From Hymenobacter convexus (GTDB lineage: Bacteria > Bacteroidota > Bacteroidia > Cytophagales > Hymenobacteraceae): a stretch of 64,000 bases of DNA. A model generated the notes under the pieces. That model was not told where the DNA came from. It saw nothing but the letters and a program-made list of their open reading frames with translations, and did not search any database. Numbering within the stretch: the first letter of the stretch is position 1; every line of letters begins with the position of its first letter. The DNA lies in contig NZ_JAUQON010000003.1 in the NCBI RefSeq assembly GCF_030580955.1, forward strand, positions 124,001-188,000, written 5' to 3'. Position numbers and translations under genes: made by a program. Below, one piece after another: positions 1-7,632 of this stretch.

Positions 1-1
1 T

Positions 2-628
2 GCGCAGCTCACCCAAATCGGGCTGCAGCTGCTTTTGGAACGCGTGGCTCCCCCGCTCACCGAATCCTGGTTTTCGCGGGTGGAAGCAAGGGAAAACGCC
101 TATAGCTGGCGCTCGCTCTCGCCCGACGGCGCGTTGGACCACCAGACCGTGTGGCAATTTGCCAACTACGCGGGCTCGGCGGCCTTCGCCGTCCGGCAGC
201 ACGTGGCGCAACTGGCGCCGCTGTTTGAGCAGAGCACCATCACCAACCACCTCTGGACCGCCGTCTGGCGCGTGCTCCGGCAAGTGCGCACGGCCCTGCG
301 ACTGTGCGAGGCCGTCGGCCGGCGGTCAGCCCCAAGCTCTGCCGCCCCCGAAGACCCCAAGAGCCTGGCCTTGATGCTGCAGCACCTGCTGGCCCATCAC
401 CAGCAGCTCCTGAAGGCCGTGGCGGCCATGATTGAGCGCAGCTTGCAAACGGAACCGCGAAGCACACACTGGGCCCCGCTCATCCGGTCGAACAAAAAAA
501 CCGGGCAGGAGTCGCCGCTTATGCAAGAGCTGTTGGCGTGCATGGCGGTGCACGGCACGCTGGCGTCGTACGGGTATGGTCCGGAAGCCAGCCAAAGCTT
601 GGGCAAGCTAATCGCCACGCTGCCTTAA
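2..628 (+). CDS. Hypothetical protein, 5' end outside window
   Basis: The reading frame is open from the first bases of the window, so the true start lies upstream and only the last 208 codons are visible. An internal TTG at 35 is a possible but unlikely start. The visible part is rich in Leu, Ala, His and Gln, looks largely alpha-helical, and shows no signal peptide or membrane segment. I recognise no family. It has the base and codon use of the chromosomal flank. Reality as a coding region is supported by length and composition only. Confidence 0.5.
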   Translation, partial: AQLTQIGLQLLLERVAPPLTESWFSRVEARENAYSWRSLSPDGALDHQTVWQFANYAGSAAFAVRQHVAQLAPLFEQSTITNHLWTAVWRVLRQVRTALRLCEAVGRRSAPSSAAPEDPKSLALMLQHLLAHHQQLLKAVAAMIERSLQTEPRSTHWAPLIRSNKKTGQESPLMQELLACMAVHGTLASYGYGPEASQSLGKLIATLP

Positions 629-694
629 TTAATTGGTCTTCAAGTGCCCAAGCATCCTTTGCTCCCACGGGTCCCTTTTGTTCGTATGTAAGGC

Positions 695-961
695 ATGCCT
701 GTTCCCGAACTCGTGCTCGCGCCCACCGGTCGTCGGTTAACTTTTTCAGCCCATCCGGGCGAGCGTGCCCACATTTTCCGGCGCGTGGGCGGGGCTGCCG
801 GCCCCTGGCACCGGGTGGCCGTCAACGCCCGCTGCCCCTTCCTCGACGAGGACGTGCTGGCTCCCGGCACGGCGGTGGAGTACTACGTGCACGTGCAGTC
901 CGACGCCGCTGCGGAGGGGTCGCTTCAGAACCGCAGCCACTTGCTGAGCATTACCACCTGA
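695..961 (+). CDS. Small hypothetical protein, possible beta-sandwich
   Basis: An ATG-started frame of 88 codons, 66 bases after the preceding gene. The protein has alternating hydrophobic strands and a late segment AVEYYVHVQSDAA that resembles the end of fibronectin III or Ig-like beta-sandwich domains. There is no signal peptide. It lies alone between two unrelated hypotheticals. A longer overlapping frame in another phase exists here, but its only plausible start is further down at 1099. The domain resemblance is weak. Confidence 0.45.
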   Translation: MPVPELVLAPTGRRLTFSAHPGERAHIFRRVGGAAGPWHRVAVNARCPFLDEDVLAPGTAVEYYVHVQSDAAAEGSLQNRSHLLSITT

Positions 962-1098
962 TGCGGTTCAGCCCGCCCGCCTCGTATCGTCCGAACAGTA
1001 TTAAGGCGGGCGGAGGGCGGTTGCACTTTGCACAGCCGCTCCTAAACGTACCCGAAGCGGGGAATCGAAGCCTTTTTCACGCAGACCGAACAAGCGAC

Positions 1099-1752
1099 AT
1101 GACTGCTACAAGAAAGCCCCTGCGCTGGGCGAAAAGAACCCGCGCCAGCGTCGGCTTCAAGCCGGCCACCCAGGCGCTGTTTCCCTACAACCGCAAGCAT
1201 TACCAACGCTTTCTAATCGGCGACGCCGGTTCTCAGACGCCTTGGTATGGTGTTTCTTTTCAATTAGCCAGCGAAGCGCACGCCATCAGCCGGGGGATAG
1301 ACTTCGGGTTGACCAAGTTCATCGCCCACTACGAGACGTTGTTCAGCCAGGTGGTTTCAGCCTTCGACGACGGGTCGGACTGGGTAATCACGCACGATAA
1401 GTACGACGAGGCGTGGTGGCCGAATACGCAGAAAACCTTGTCCGCGCTACGCACCCTGTTTGCCCAGCACCAGGTGGCCAATGAATTTAGAGGGGCTTTG
1501 CTGTTGAAAAAGCAGGCGGTGTTCACTTTTGTCCGGGAACTTCTTTCCTATCCCACTGGCGTATTTAAAAGGGAAGGGTCCTTTTACAGCGATATTGATG
1601 TATCGCACAGCCACCTACCCTTTATCATCAAGATATCCAGCCATTTGAACGTGGACTTCCTGAGCACCCAGCCAGCGCTTTTGCAGGAGATAGTGCAGGC
1701 GCATCGCTCGCCCGTTTTCACCATCAAAGCCTACCGCGGCACGTCGTTGTAA
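1099..1752 (+). CDS. Hypothetical protein (217 aa)
   Basis: I start the gene at ATG 1099 rather than at upstream alternatives in the same frame, because the upstream stretch is Arg/Pro/Ala-rich and overlaps two other genes. The protein is basic at the N terminus (MTATRKPLRWAKRTRAS), has no signal peptide or membrane helix, and contains aromatic-rich motifs such as KYDEAWWPNTQ. I do not recognise the family. Its GC content is lower than that of its neighbours. It converges with the pectate lyase gene, with only 8 bases between the stops. Confidence 0.6.
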   Translation: MTATRKPLRWAKRTRASVGFKPATQALFPYNRKHYQRFLIGDAGSQTPWYGVSFQLASEAHAISRGIDFGLTKFIAHYETLFSQVVSAFDDGSDWVITHDKYDEAWWPNTQKTLSALRTLFAQHQVANEFRGALLLKKQAVFTFVRELLSYPTGVFKREGSFYSDIDVSHSHLPFIIKISSHLNVDFLSTQPALLQEIVQAHRSPVFTIKAYRGTSL

Positions 1753-1760
1753 ACGGGTGC

Positions 1761-3203
1761 CTACGATTTTACCAGGCTATTGAGGTAGTCCTCCAGATGG
1801 GTGTAGCCGCTGGCCCCGATGCCGTTGCGGTCGGTTTCGTCGTGCGGGTTCAGGTGGTGCGCGGTTTCCCAACTGTCGGGCAGGCCGTCGTGGTCGCTGT
1901 CGGCGGGCGCGGGGCCGGAGGGGTAGGCGGGCCAGCCGCCCACGTCGGCCTGCGAGTCGATGATGCCTTGGTGCAGGCCGTAGGTGGCGCTGCCGCCGGG
2001 GCTGCTGCCGCTGGCCGTGCCGGTAAGTGTTTCACGCACCACGCGGGCATCGAGGGCGTCGCGCAGGGGCACCGTGGCCCCCGCCCCGGCCAGCACCGCC
2101 CGGTAGGCCACCTCCGCCGGCTGGGTGGTGACGGGGGCGAGTTGAGGCGTTTCGGCCGCTTGCCTGAAACGGGCAGTGTTGGCGGCCGTGGCCGGGTAGT
2201 AGTGCAGGCGAATGCCGCGCCAGTTGTCGGCCGTCACCGCCGGGTAGCCCGCGTCGTAGTTGCCCGCCGCATACACCGTGGCCACGGGCCGCTCGGGCTG
2301 CGTGGCGTCGTAGGCCTGGGTGATGTCGAAGATGATGGCCGCCCGCGTGGCCGGGGTGGCCGGCCCGCCTTTGTAGTAATTGTTGACCAGGTTCAGCTGG
2401 CCCCGGCCGCCGGGGATGACCACCTCGTTGCCGTAGGCGGCGTACATGTCGCCCCAGTTGTAAATCACGTTGTTGCGGTAGTCCACCACCGCCGTGGTGT
2501 CGTGGGCGCGCGCACCGTTGAAGCGGATGGCGCGGCTGTGGTGGTGGGCAATCAGGTTGTGATGGTAGGTGGCGTACTGCCCGCCCCACACGCCGGCGTA
2601 GCCGTGGTCGCCCTTGCCGTTGAAGGACGAGTTGAGGCTTTCGCTGACCAGGCACCACTGCACGGTGGAGTTCCGGTTGTCGTAAAAGGTCGCCGTTTCC
2701 TCAATAGACCAGCTGAATGAGCAATGGTCCACGATGAAGTTGCGGCAGTTTTCCATGTTGAGGCCGTACACGCCCGAGGTGTTGGCCCCCGACGTATTGC
2801 CGGGCCGGGAGCGCAGGTAGCGCACAATCAGGTTGGTGCCGTGCAGCTTGAGGGAGTAGTTCTTCAGGCAGATGCCGGCGCCGGGGGCCGTCTGGCCGGC
2901 AATGGTGACGTTGGAGCGGCTGGGCTTGAGGGCCGACTGCAACTCAATGAGTCCACCCACCCGAAACACAATGGTGATGGGCTGGCCGGGGTATTGGGTA
3001 AACGCATCGCGCAAACTGCCCGGTCCGGCATCGGCAAGAGTCGTTACTTCGACCACCTGGCCACCCCGGCCGCCGGTGGCCAGGCGGCCAAAGCCCTCGG
3101 CCCCGGGAAAGGCAACCAGCTGCGCCTGAACTGGTTGATTAGCCACCAAGCCCAGCAGCAGGCCGAGGGGCAGAATGAGCGCACGAAGTCGGGAACGAGA
3201 CAT
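1761..3203 (-). CDS. Secreted pectate lyase (PL1-like)
   Basis: Probably a secreted pectate lyase that cleaves polygalacturonate by beta-elimination. From ATG at 3203 the protein is 480 residues and starts with a clear signal peptide (MSRSRLRALILPLGLLLGL, ending near VQAQ). The mature part has a right-handed beta-helix pattern with family landmarks: AFPGAEGFGRLATGGRGG near the mature N terminus, NFIVDHCSFSWS, HHNLIAHHHSRAIRF, and NNVIYNWG. The C terminus holds a calcium-binding-like segment (DSDHDGLPDSWETAHHLNP) common in Bacteroidetes lyases. A longer in-frame start at 3374 would bury the signal peptide and is rejected. It stands alone. No T9SS tail is seen, so export is probably by Sec alone. 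Confidence 0.85.
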   Translation of the reverse strand: MSRSRLRALILPLGLLLGLVANQPVQAQLVAFPGAEGFGRLATGGRGGQVVEVTTLADAGPGSLRDAFTQYPGQPITIVFRVGGLIELQSALKPSRSNVTIAGQTAPGAGICLKNYSLKLHGTNLIVRYLRSRPGNTSGANTSGVYGLNMENCRNFIVDHCSFSWSIEETATFYDNRNSTVQWCLVSESLNSSFNGKGDHGYAGVWGGQYATYHHNLIAHHHSRAIRFNGARAHDTTAVVDYRNNVIYNWGDMYAAYGNEVVIPGGRGQLNLVNNYYKGGPATPATRAAIIFDITQAYDATQPERPVATVYAAGNYDAGYPAVTADNWRGIRLHYYPATAANTARFRQAAETPQLAPVTTQPAEVAYRAVLAGAGATVPLRDALDARVVRETLTGTASGSSPGGSATYGLHQGIIDSQADVGGWPAYPSGPAPADSDHDGLPDSWETAHHLNPHDETDRNGIGASGYTHLEDYLNSLVKS

Positions 3204-3415
3204 ACAACAAAACAAAGCAGAGGGCAGGTTGGCAGTGGCACCCACCTCCCCCAATGCACCGGCAAGTTCCTCGGGAAGCCCGTCGGTAATCTGTAGCATG
3301 TTAGCCCTTTTCTGCCGGTAGCTAACTACTTCCGGGGGCAGGGCTCCCGGGCTCCCACAACTCCCCGGCTTCATCGCCGTAGGGGGTGTTCCTGGCTACA
3401 CTGGGTCCCCCTCCT

Positions 3416-3814
3416 ATGACCCACGCGTTTCCGTACCTGAACCTGTACCTCCACCCGGGCCCCTCCCCCAGCCTGGAAACCCACTGGCTGGGCTTTGCCA
3501 CCGGGGCGGAGTTTCGCGCAGGCGTTCGGAAAGCCGTGGAACTGGCCCGCCAGCACCACGTCACGGGTTGGATTGCCGACGACCGGCTGCTCGGGGCCGT
3601 ACACCCGCGCGACCTGCAGTGGTGCTTCGAGGAGGTGCTGCTGGCCTTGGGCGGGCTGGGTGTGCGCCGCTTCGCCCTGCTCGAATCGCAGGATGCGCTC
3701 AACCGCCGCACCATCGACGGCATGTACCAACGGGTACAGTCCGTGGTCGACTTCGAAATCCGCCGCTTCACCGACCTGGAACTGGCCCGGGCCTGGGCCG
3801 GCGGCGCAGAATAA
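3416..3814 (+). CDS. STAS/SpoIIAA-like hypothetical protein
   Basis: A 132-residue soluble protein. The pattern (strand LNLYLHPGP, strand HWLGFATGAEFRAGV, helix, strand GWIADDRL, helix, strand RRFALLES, helix) matches the short STAS/SpoIIAA-like proteins common in Hymenobacter relatives. ATG 3416 is chosen over an in-frame GTG at 3386 because homology-like sequence begins after it. It is followed 18 bases later by a protein of the same apparent fold, so the two probably form one transcript ending at the terminator at 4271. Role unknown; anti-anti-sigma-like activity is not shown, since I see no clear phospho-serine motif. Confidence 0.6.
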   Translation: MTHAFPYLNLYLHPGPSPSLETHWLGFATGAEFRAGVRKAVELARQHHVTGWIADDRLLGAVHPRDLQWCFEEVLLALGGLGVRRFALLESQDALNRRTIDGMYQRVQSVVDFEIRRFTDLELARAWAGGAE

Positions 3815-3832
3815 GCCCGTACCTTCACCGCT

Positions 3833-4243
3833 ATGCAAGAACTCAAAACCTCGTTGGGCCGCACCTACCTGACCGTCGACACTGACGCCGGCAACCAATG
3901 GATTGCCGTCAACTGGCAGGGCTACCTCACGGCCGACAGCATCCAGGAAGGGGCCCGCGCCTACACAGCCGCCCTGGCCAAGTCGGGCTTTGCCTGCGTG
4001 CTCAACGACACGCGCGCCGTGCGCGGGCCCTGGGACCACTCCATGGACTGGGTCATCAACGTATGGGCGCCCAACGCCGCCGCCGCCGGCCTGAAGTACT
4101 TCGCCCTGATTTCGACGCCCGAAACCCTGGCCGACGGCTCGGCCGCCAACTTCTACGCGCAGCTCAAGGCCTTCGATGCCGACGTGTTCAGCACCACGGA
4201 AGAAGCCGAGCAGTGGCTGCGCCGCTGCCAGCAGCGGGCGTAG
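3833..4243 (+). CDS. STAS/SpoIIAA-like hypothetical protein
   Basis: A 136-residue soluble protein with the same strand-helix order as the gene just upstream and the one at 6645-7085: an early strand WIAVNWQGYL, a helix, a strand ACVLNDTRAV, a helix containing DWVINVWAP, a strand KYFALIST, then a helix ending in EEAEQWLRRC. This order fits a STAS/SpoIIAA-like fold. It lies 18 bases after its paralogue and before a strong terminator, so it is probably the last gene of a two-gene unit. Specific function unknown. Confidence 0.65.
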   Translation: MQELKTSLGRTYLTVDTDAGNQWIAVNWQGYLTADSIQEGARAYTAALAKSGFACVLNDTRAVRGPWDHSMDWVINVWAPNAAAAGLKYFALISTPETLADGSAANFYAQLKAFDADVFSTTEEAEQWLRRCQQRA

Positions 4244-4270
4244 TTCTTGCCGGCCGGCCGTATTAACGAC

Positions 4271-4297
4271 GCCCCGACCAATTGGCCGGGGCTTTTT
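4271..4297 (+). terminator. Rho-independent terminator
   Basis: GCCCCG, 9-base loop, CGGGGC, then TTTTT, just after the stop of the STAS-like pair. Confidence 0.8.
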
Positions 4298-4350
4298 CGT
4301 GGGCTTTTTTCTTCACTGATAACCCGGAAAGGCCTACACTCCGCGGGAAT

Positions 4351-4926
4351 TCAGGACTGCAGCGCCCCCACGTACTGAAAGGTATTGACGAGCACGCTCG
4401 TGGGCAGGGCCTGGGAGCGAACGAGGGCCAGTGCGCACGGGGCGGCGCTGTCTGAGAAAAAGCGTTTGCCCCGGCCCAGCAAGACCGGGTAGACCAGCAG
4501 CACCACCTCGTCGGCCAGGCCCTGGGCCAGCAGCGCGGACGTCAGCGTGGAACTGCCCCAGACGAGCAGGTCTGGGCCCTCGGTGGCCTTGAGCGCGCGG
4601 ATACTCGCCAGCACGTCCGGCCCCAGGTCTGCGGACGGGCCCCAGGCGAGGCCCTGCGGCCGGTGGGTGGCCACGTACTTCGTGGCCGCGTTCAGTTGGC
4701 GGGCCATCGGGCTGTCCCCGGCCTGCGGCCAGTACTGGGCCCAGAGGTCGTAGGTGCGGCGGCCCAGCAGCAAATCAAAGGCGCTGCCCTGCGCTTCCAG
4801 CACGGCCGCCAGCCCGGCCGGCGAACGGTAGGGAGCCGTCCAGTCGCCGTGCGCGAAGCCGTCGCTGTTGTCGTGCTGGATGACGCCGTCGAGGGAGACG
4901 TGGGCCATGATTCGAATCGTTCGCAT
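4351..4926 (-). CDS. Dihydrofolate reductase family protein (RibD C-terminal-like)
   Basis: A 191-residue protein starting MRTIRIMAHVSLDGVIQ, the hallmark N terminus of the RibD C-terminal/DHFR-like family, in which the first strand and the SLDG motif form part of the NADPH and substrate site. Other landmarks are LLLGRRTYD, and the late VYPVLLGRGKRFF that contributes to the active-site loop. Full length for the family (about 180-200 residues). Members are usually stand-alone reductases of unknown substrate rather than true riboflavin enzymes. It is alone and converges with the STAS-like pair across the terminator at 4271. Confidence 0.85.
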   Translation of the reverse strand: MRTIRIMAHVSLDGVIQHDNSDGFAHGDWTAPYRSPAGLAAVLEAQGSAFDLLLGRRTYDLWAQYWPQAGDSPMARQLNAATKYVATHRPQGLAWGPSADLGPDVLASIRALKATEGPDLLVWGSSTLTSALLAQGLADEVVLLVYPVLLGRGKRFFSDSAAPCALALVRSQALPTSVLVNTFQYVGALQS

Positions 4927-5230
4927 GTGGGGTGCCGGTTAGGGAGGGGTGGCGCAAAGGTCTGCCACCGGAAGCATTGGGAGCAGGGCCAATCGCGGCA
5001 AATGAATGGGCCGTATGCGTCCATTTGCGGGTGGTATGCCGCCCGGCGAAGATGCGCGGGTATTTGTTGGCTGTTCCGCCCCCTTCTTCGTGCGGTCCTT
5101 GCAGAGTGGCCTGGGGTAGCAAACAGCCCCGCGTTCGTGCCGGCCCGTGCCCGTCTTAACTATTTGATAACCCACCTCCGGCAACCTTGCCAACGGACGG
5201 GAGTACAACCCTCCCTTAGCTGCCCGTGTC

Positions 5231-5368
5231 ATGAAATTCAGCACCCTCCGCACGCACCTCGACTCCTTCCGCACGCGCCAGGCGCGGGTGGTTTATATCC
5301 TCATGGGCGGGGCCGCCGCGGCCGGGCTGGTGTGGGCCCTGTGGGAGCACCACCTGCTGGGCGTGTAG
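5231..5368 (+). CDS. Very small membrane protein (45 aa)
   Basis: ATG 5231 opens a 45-codon frame. The product has a basic amphipathic N terminus (MKFSTLRTHLDSFRTRQAR) and one hydrophobic segment (VVYILMGGAAAAGLVWAL), followed by a short tail WEHHLLGV, so it would be a single-pass membrane protein. No family recognised. The 300 bases upstream (4927-5230) show no other supportable gene. Coding status rests on the good start, codon use and membrane segment. Confidence 0.5.
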   Translation: MKFSTLRTHLDSFRTRQARVVYILMGGAAAAGLVWALWEHHLLGV

Positions 5369-5405
5369 CCCCGCGGGGTGGGGTTGCCGCTTAATTAAGG
5401 CTTAA

Positions 5406-5816
5406 TTAAAACTGGTTGAGAAAACGCTCAATCTTATTGAGGGCTTCTTCCCGGGTGGCGGCCCGCTCGATGAGGTAGGCGTCGTTGTGCCTGACCAGCG
5501 CAATCGTGCCTTCCGCCGCCGGGGCCACCACCGCCACCCCCTCGGCCAGCGCCGCGGCCACCGGGGCCGGAAACCAGGCATCCAGTGCGGCCTTGGCGGC
5601 GTGCAGGGCTTGTTCGGCCTGGGCTTTTGCCTGCCGCTGGGGTTCGTAGGCGGCTAATTGGTCTTTGAAGGCCGCCACGGAGTTCGGGGTGATGTACCCG
5701 TCTTCGGGTTGGTAGCCGGGTTCGGGCGGGTGCAGCTCGCGCAAGCGGGTGTCCTCGGCGGCGGCGGCCTCAAACGTGGCGACAAGTAATTCGAAGGCGG
5801 ACTCGGGGGCGGTCAT
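5406..5816 (-). CDS. Hypothetical protein (136 aa)
   Basis: From ATG 5816 (an upstream frame extension to 5969 is unlike protein and is rejected) the product is 136 residues, acidic and Ala-rich. It has a helical middle (AAFKDQLAAYEPQRQAKAQ) that could form a coiled coil, and a C-terminal alpha/beta part (GTIALVRHNDAYLIE...LNKIERFLNQF). No signal peptide or catalytic motif is seen. It may be a cytoplasmic protein; no family recognised. Confidence 0.55.
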   Translation of the reverse strand: MTAPESAFELLVATFEAAAAEDTRLRELHPPEPGYQPEDGYITPNSVAAFKDQLAAYEPQRQAKAQAEQALHAAKAALDAWFPAPVAAALAEGVAVVAPAAEGTIALVRHNDAYLIERAATREEALNKIERFLNQF

Positions 5817-5975
5817 ACGGGACGCGGAAAAGGGAACCCGAAGGTAGCGCTCGTGCTGGACGTTTCGAATCCATGAGCTGCCCCAGCGCCTCGCCCCGCC
5901 GGGTGGGGTAGTTGAGTACGTCCGCAATGGCGGTGAGCAAGCAGGGGTAAGGTGTTTCGTGCGAAACAAGGCAGC

Positions 5976-6006
5976 AAAAAGCCCCGCGGGGTGGGCAGGG
6001 CTTTTT
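5976..6006 (-). terminator. Bidirectional hairpin terminator
   Basis: AAAAAGCCC pairs with GGGCTTTTT around a GC-rich loop. It lies just after the end of the minus-strand gene at 6033-6356. Confidence 0.7.
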
Positions 6007-6032
6007 GGGGAGCAGTTGTTTCGCGCGGCCGG

Positions 6033-6356
6033 TTAGCGCACCTGGCCGTCGTGCTTCTGCCGGTGAATAGCGCGGCTGTCGCGGTTCTCGGTGCGGCGCA
6101 GCTGGTGGCGCTCCTGTGGGGTCACCACCCCATCGGCTTTCACGGCCCGCTTCTCGGCCTGCAAATTGGCCTCGCGGCCCTGCAACCGGGCGGTTTCGCG
6201 GGCGTTGAGCTGGCCCGTGGCGACCCCACGGTTGATGCGGGCTTCCTGCCGGGCTTGGCGGGCATTCACGCCGGGGGTGCGGGTCTGGGCGTGGGAAACG
6301 GTCAGGTGGGTGGTTGCGAGCAGGGCAACAGCGACGGAAAACAGGCGAGTGTTCAT
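6033..6356 (-). CDS. Secreted Arg/Gln-rich hypothetical protein
   Basis: A 107-residue protein with a signal peptide (MNTRLFSVAVALLATTHLTV, cleavage near SHAQ). The mature part is highly charged and helical, with segments INRGVATGQLNARETARLQG and ADGVVTPQERHQLRRTEN. This arrangement is typical of a widespread small periplasmic protein family of unknown role found in Bacteroidetes and Proteobacteria. The VTPQER segment resembles an EF-hand-like or TerB-like turn, but I cannot confirm that. Monocistronic, with its own terminator at 5976. Confidence 0.7.
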   Translation of the reverse strand: MNTRLFSVAVALLATTHLTVSHAQTRTPGVNARQARQEARINRGVATGQLNARETARLQGREANLQAEKRAVKADGVVTPQERHQLRRTENRDSRAIHRQKHDGQVR

Positions 6357-6644
6357 AAAAAATCAGGGCGGATAAAAAGAATGAATTAAAAACTAAGGCT
6401 TCATTTGCGAGGCCATTTCGATTGGTTGGAGCCCACGTTTTGCCCAGGGTTTAATGCTTCCTTTTTGCACGGCCTGGCAACTGCCTGCGTGCCGGCACGA
6501 CAGGGCCGAGCAGCACCAAGGCCACCCGGCTGCTTCGGGTGCCAGGGAAAAGGAAAAGCCCCGCCGGGTGGGGCAGGGCGGCTCTCCTGTTGTTCTTCGT
6601 TTTTCGTTCGGGGCGGGCGGGTAGCTGGGATTTGGGGGAGCTTG

Positions 6645-7085
6645 CTACCGTAGCTGCATCAGCCAGGCGGCAGCCGTTGTTTCGTCCTTGAAAAGGCGGT
6701 AAGTCAGGGCCGCCGACTGCAGCGTCTCGCGCATCATGTTGGTGGCCAAGCGGGCGAAGACGTCATCGGCCAGCACCACGGCGGCGTGCAGGCCCCCGGC
6801 CGGCTGGTTGGCCGGGTCGAGCCAGAAGGTCGTAACCCAGGCGGTTTCCTCTTCGGTGAAGGGAACCATGCGGTGCTGGTCGGCCAGGACGCGGTGCCAG
6901 CGGTTGCGGCGCAGCAACTGGCTGGTGTGGGTGAGCAGGGCCTGAAAATCAGGCAGGGCCCGCTTGCCGGGGTGGTACTGGAAGACGATGTAGCCGGCGG
7001 GATGTTCGAGGAGGCGGCCGGCGGCATTCTGAAAGTAAACCGGTAGGCCCGCAAACGGCAGCGGGAATGAGGGAGTGGGTTGCAT
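6645..7085 (-). CDS. STAS/SpoIIAA-like hypothetical protein
   Basis: From ATG 7085, a 146-residue soluble protein. The strand-helix series (AGYIVFQYHPGKR, helix, RWHRVLADQHRMVPF, helix with WVTTFWLDP, AAVVLADDVF, helix, TYRLFKDETTAAAWLMQ) matches the two proteins at 3416-4243, making a local trio. The longer frame running to 7334 is Arg-rich and unlike protein. Function unknown. It is separated from its relatives by about 2.4 kb with unrelated genes between. Confidence 0.65.
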   Translation of the reverse strand: MQPTPSFPLPFAGLPVYFQNAAGRLLEHPAGYIVFQYHPGKRALPDFQALLTHTSQLLRRNRWHRVLADQHRMVPFTEEETAWVTTFWLDPANQPAGGLHAAVVLADDVFARLATNMMRETLQSAALTYRLFKDETTAAAWLMQLR

Positions 7086-7261
7086 GGGCAAAAGGTACAC
7101 CAGGGCCCCTGAAGCGCCCATGAAGCGGCACTTCTTCCCCCATTCCGGCCCGTGCAGGGCTTGCGGACTGCCTTGGGGTGGGCGGCGTAGCTCGTTCCTC
7201 CTCCTCCTCTGCCAACGGCCCCGGGTGCGCCCCACTGCAAAGCCGCCGCCACGTGATGCTA

Positions 7262-7405
7262 CCGCTGGGCGGCGGCGCCGGTTTGCAGCAGGCAGAGGCC
7301 GGCGGTTTCGAACACCGTGGCGCCGGTCGGGCACGTCCGCACCAGCCGGCCCTGGGCATCAAACCGCTGCGGCGCGACGGGCAGGCCGGCGGCTGGCCAG
7401 GCTGA
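7262..7405 (-). pseudogene. Possible gene remnant
   Basis: One minus-strand frame here reads protein-like (QRFDAQGRLVRTCPTGATVF...) and ends in TAG at 7262, but I find no proper start before it runs into the terminator at 7425. It may be the tail of a decayed gene. The stretch 7086-7632 holds otherwise only two terminators and the left attachment site. Confidence 0.2.
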
Positions 7406-7424
7406 AAAAATACCAGAGCCATCA

Positions 7425-7454
7425 AAAAGCCCCGGCCGATTGGTCGGGGCTTTT
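7425..7454. terminator. Bidirectional hairpin terminator
   Basis: AAAAGCCCCG, loop GCCGATTGGT, CGGGGCTTTT. Symmetrical A and T tracts allow use in both directions. Confidence 0.7.
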
Positions 7455-7550
7455 CCGTGTTAAGAAATATTGCCTTGCAACGTCTCCCAATAGCCTCCAG
7501 CGCCATCTCAACCATTAAAGCTCGTCATTGCGTTGTATTTTTTGTTGCCC

Positions 7551-7590
7551 AAAAACAAAATCCCTCCCCGCAATGCGCAGGGAGGGTTTT
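7551..7590 (-). terminator. Former host terminator of tRNA-Met
   Basis: CCCTCCC pairs with GGGAGGG and is followed on the minus strand by a T-rich tract (A-rich at 7551-7560). It abuts the left attachment core and resembles the hairpin at 46619-46653, so it is probably the original chromosomal terminator of the tRNA gene, displaced by integration. Confidence 0.6.
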
Positions 7591-7605
7591 CGTGGGCCCA
7601 ACTGG
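7587..7605. other. Prophage attachment site attL (19-bp core)
   Basis: TTTTCGTGGGCCCAACTGG is repeated exactly at 46650-46668, where it covers the 3' end of a tRNA-Met gene. The integrase gene begins 28 bases to the right. The two copies bound a complete phage gene set, which supports attL/attR assignment. Confidence 0.85.
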
Positions 7606-7632
7606 TGTCAGCCTTTTGATAGCTCATACGGT

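Noticed and set aside
538-1098. N-terminal extension of the hypothetical gene at 1099
   Set aside because: Overlaps two other genes, Arg/Pro-rich, and no conserved feature; ATG 1099 is the better start.
7075-7518. Plus-strand frames over 7,075-7,518
   Set aside because: They cross a strong terminator and antisense a better gene; low complexity Arg/Pro content.
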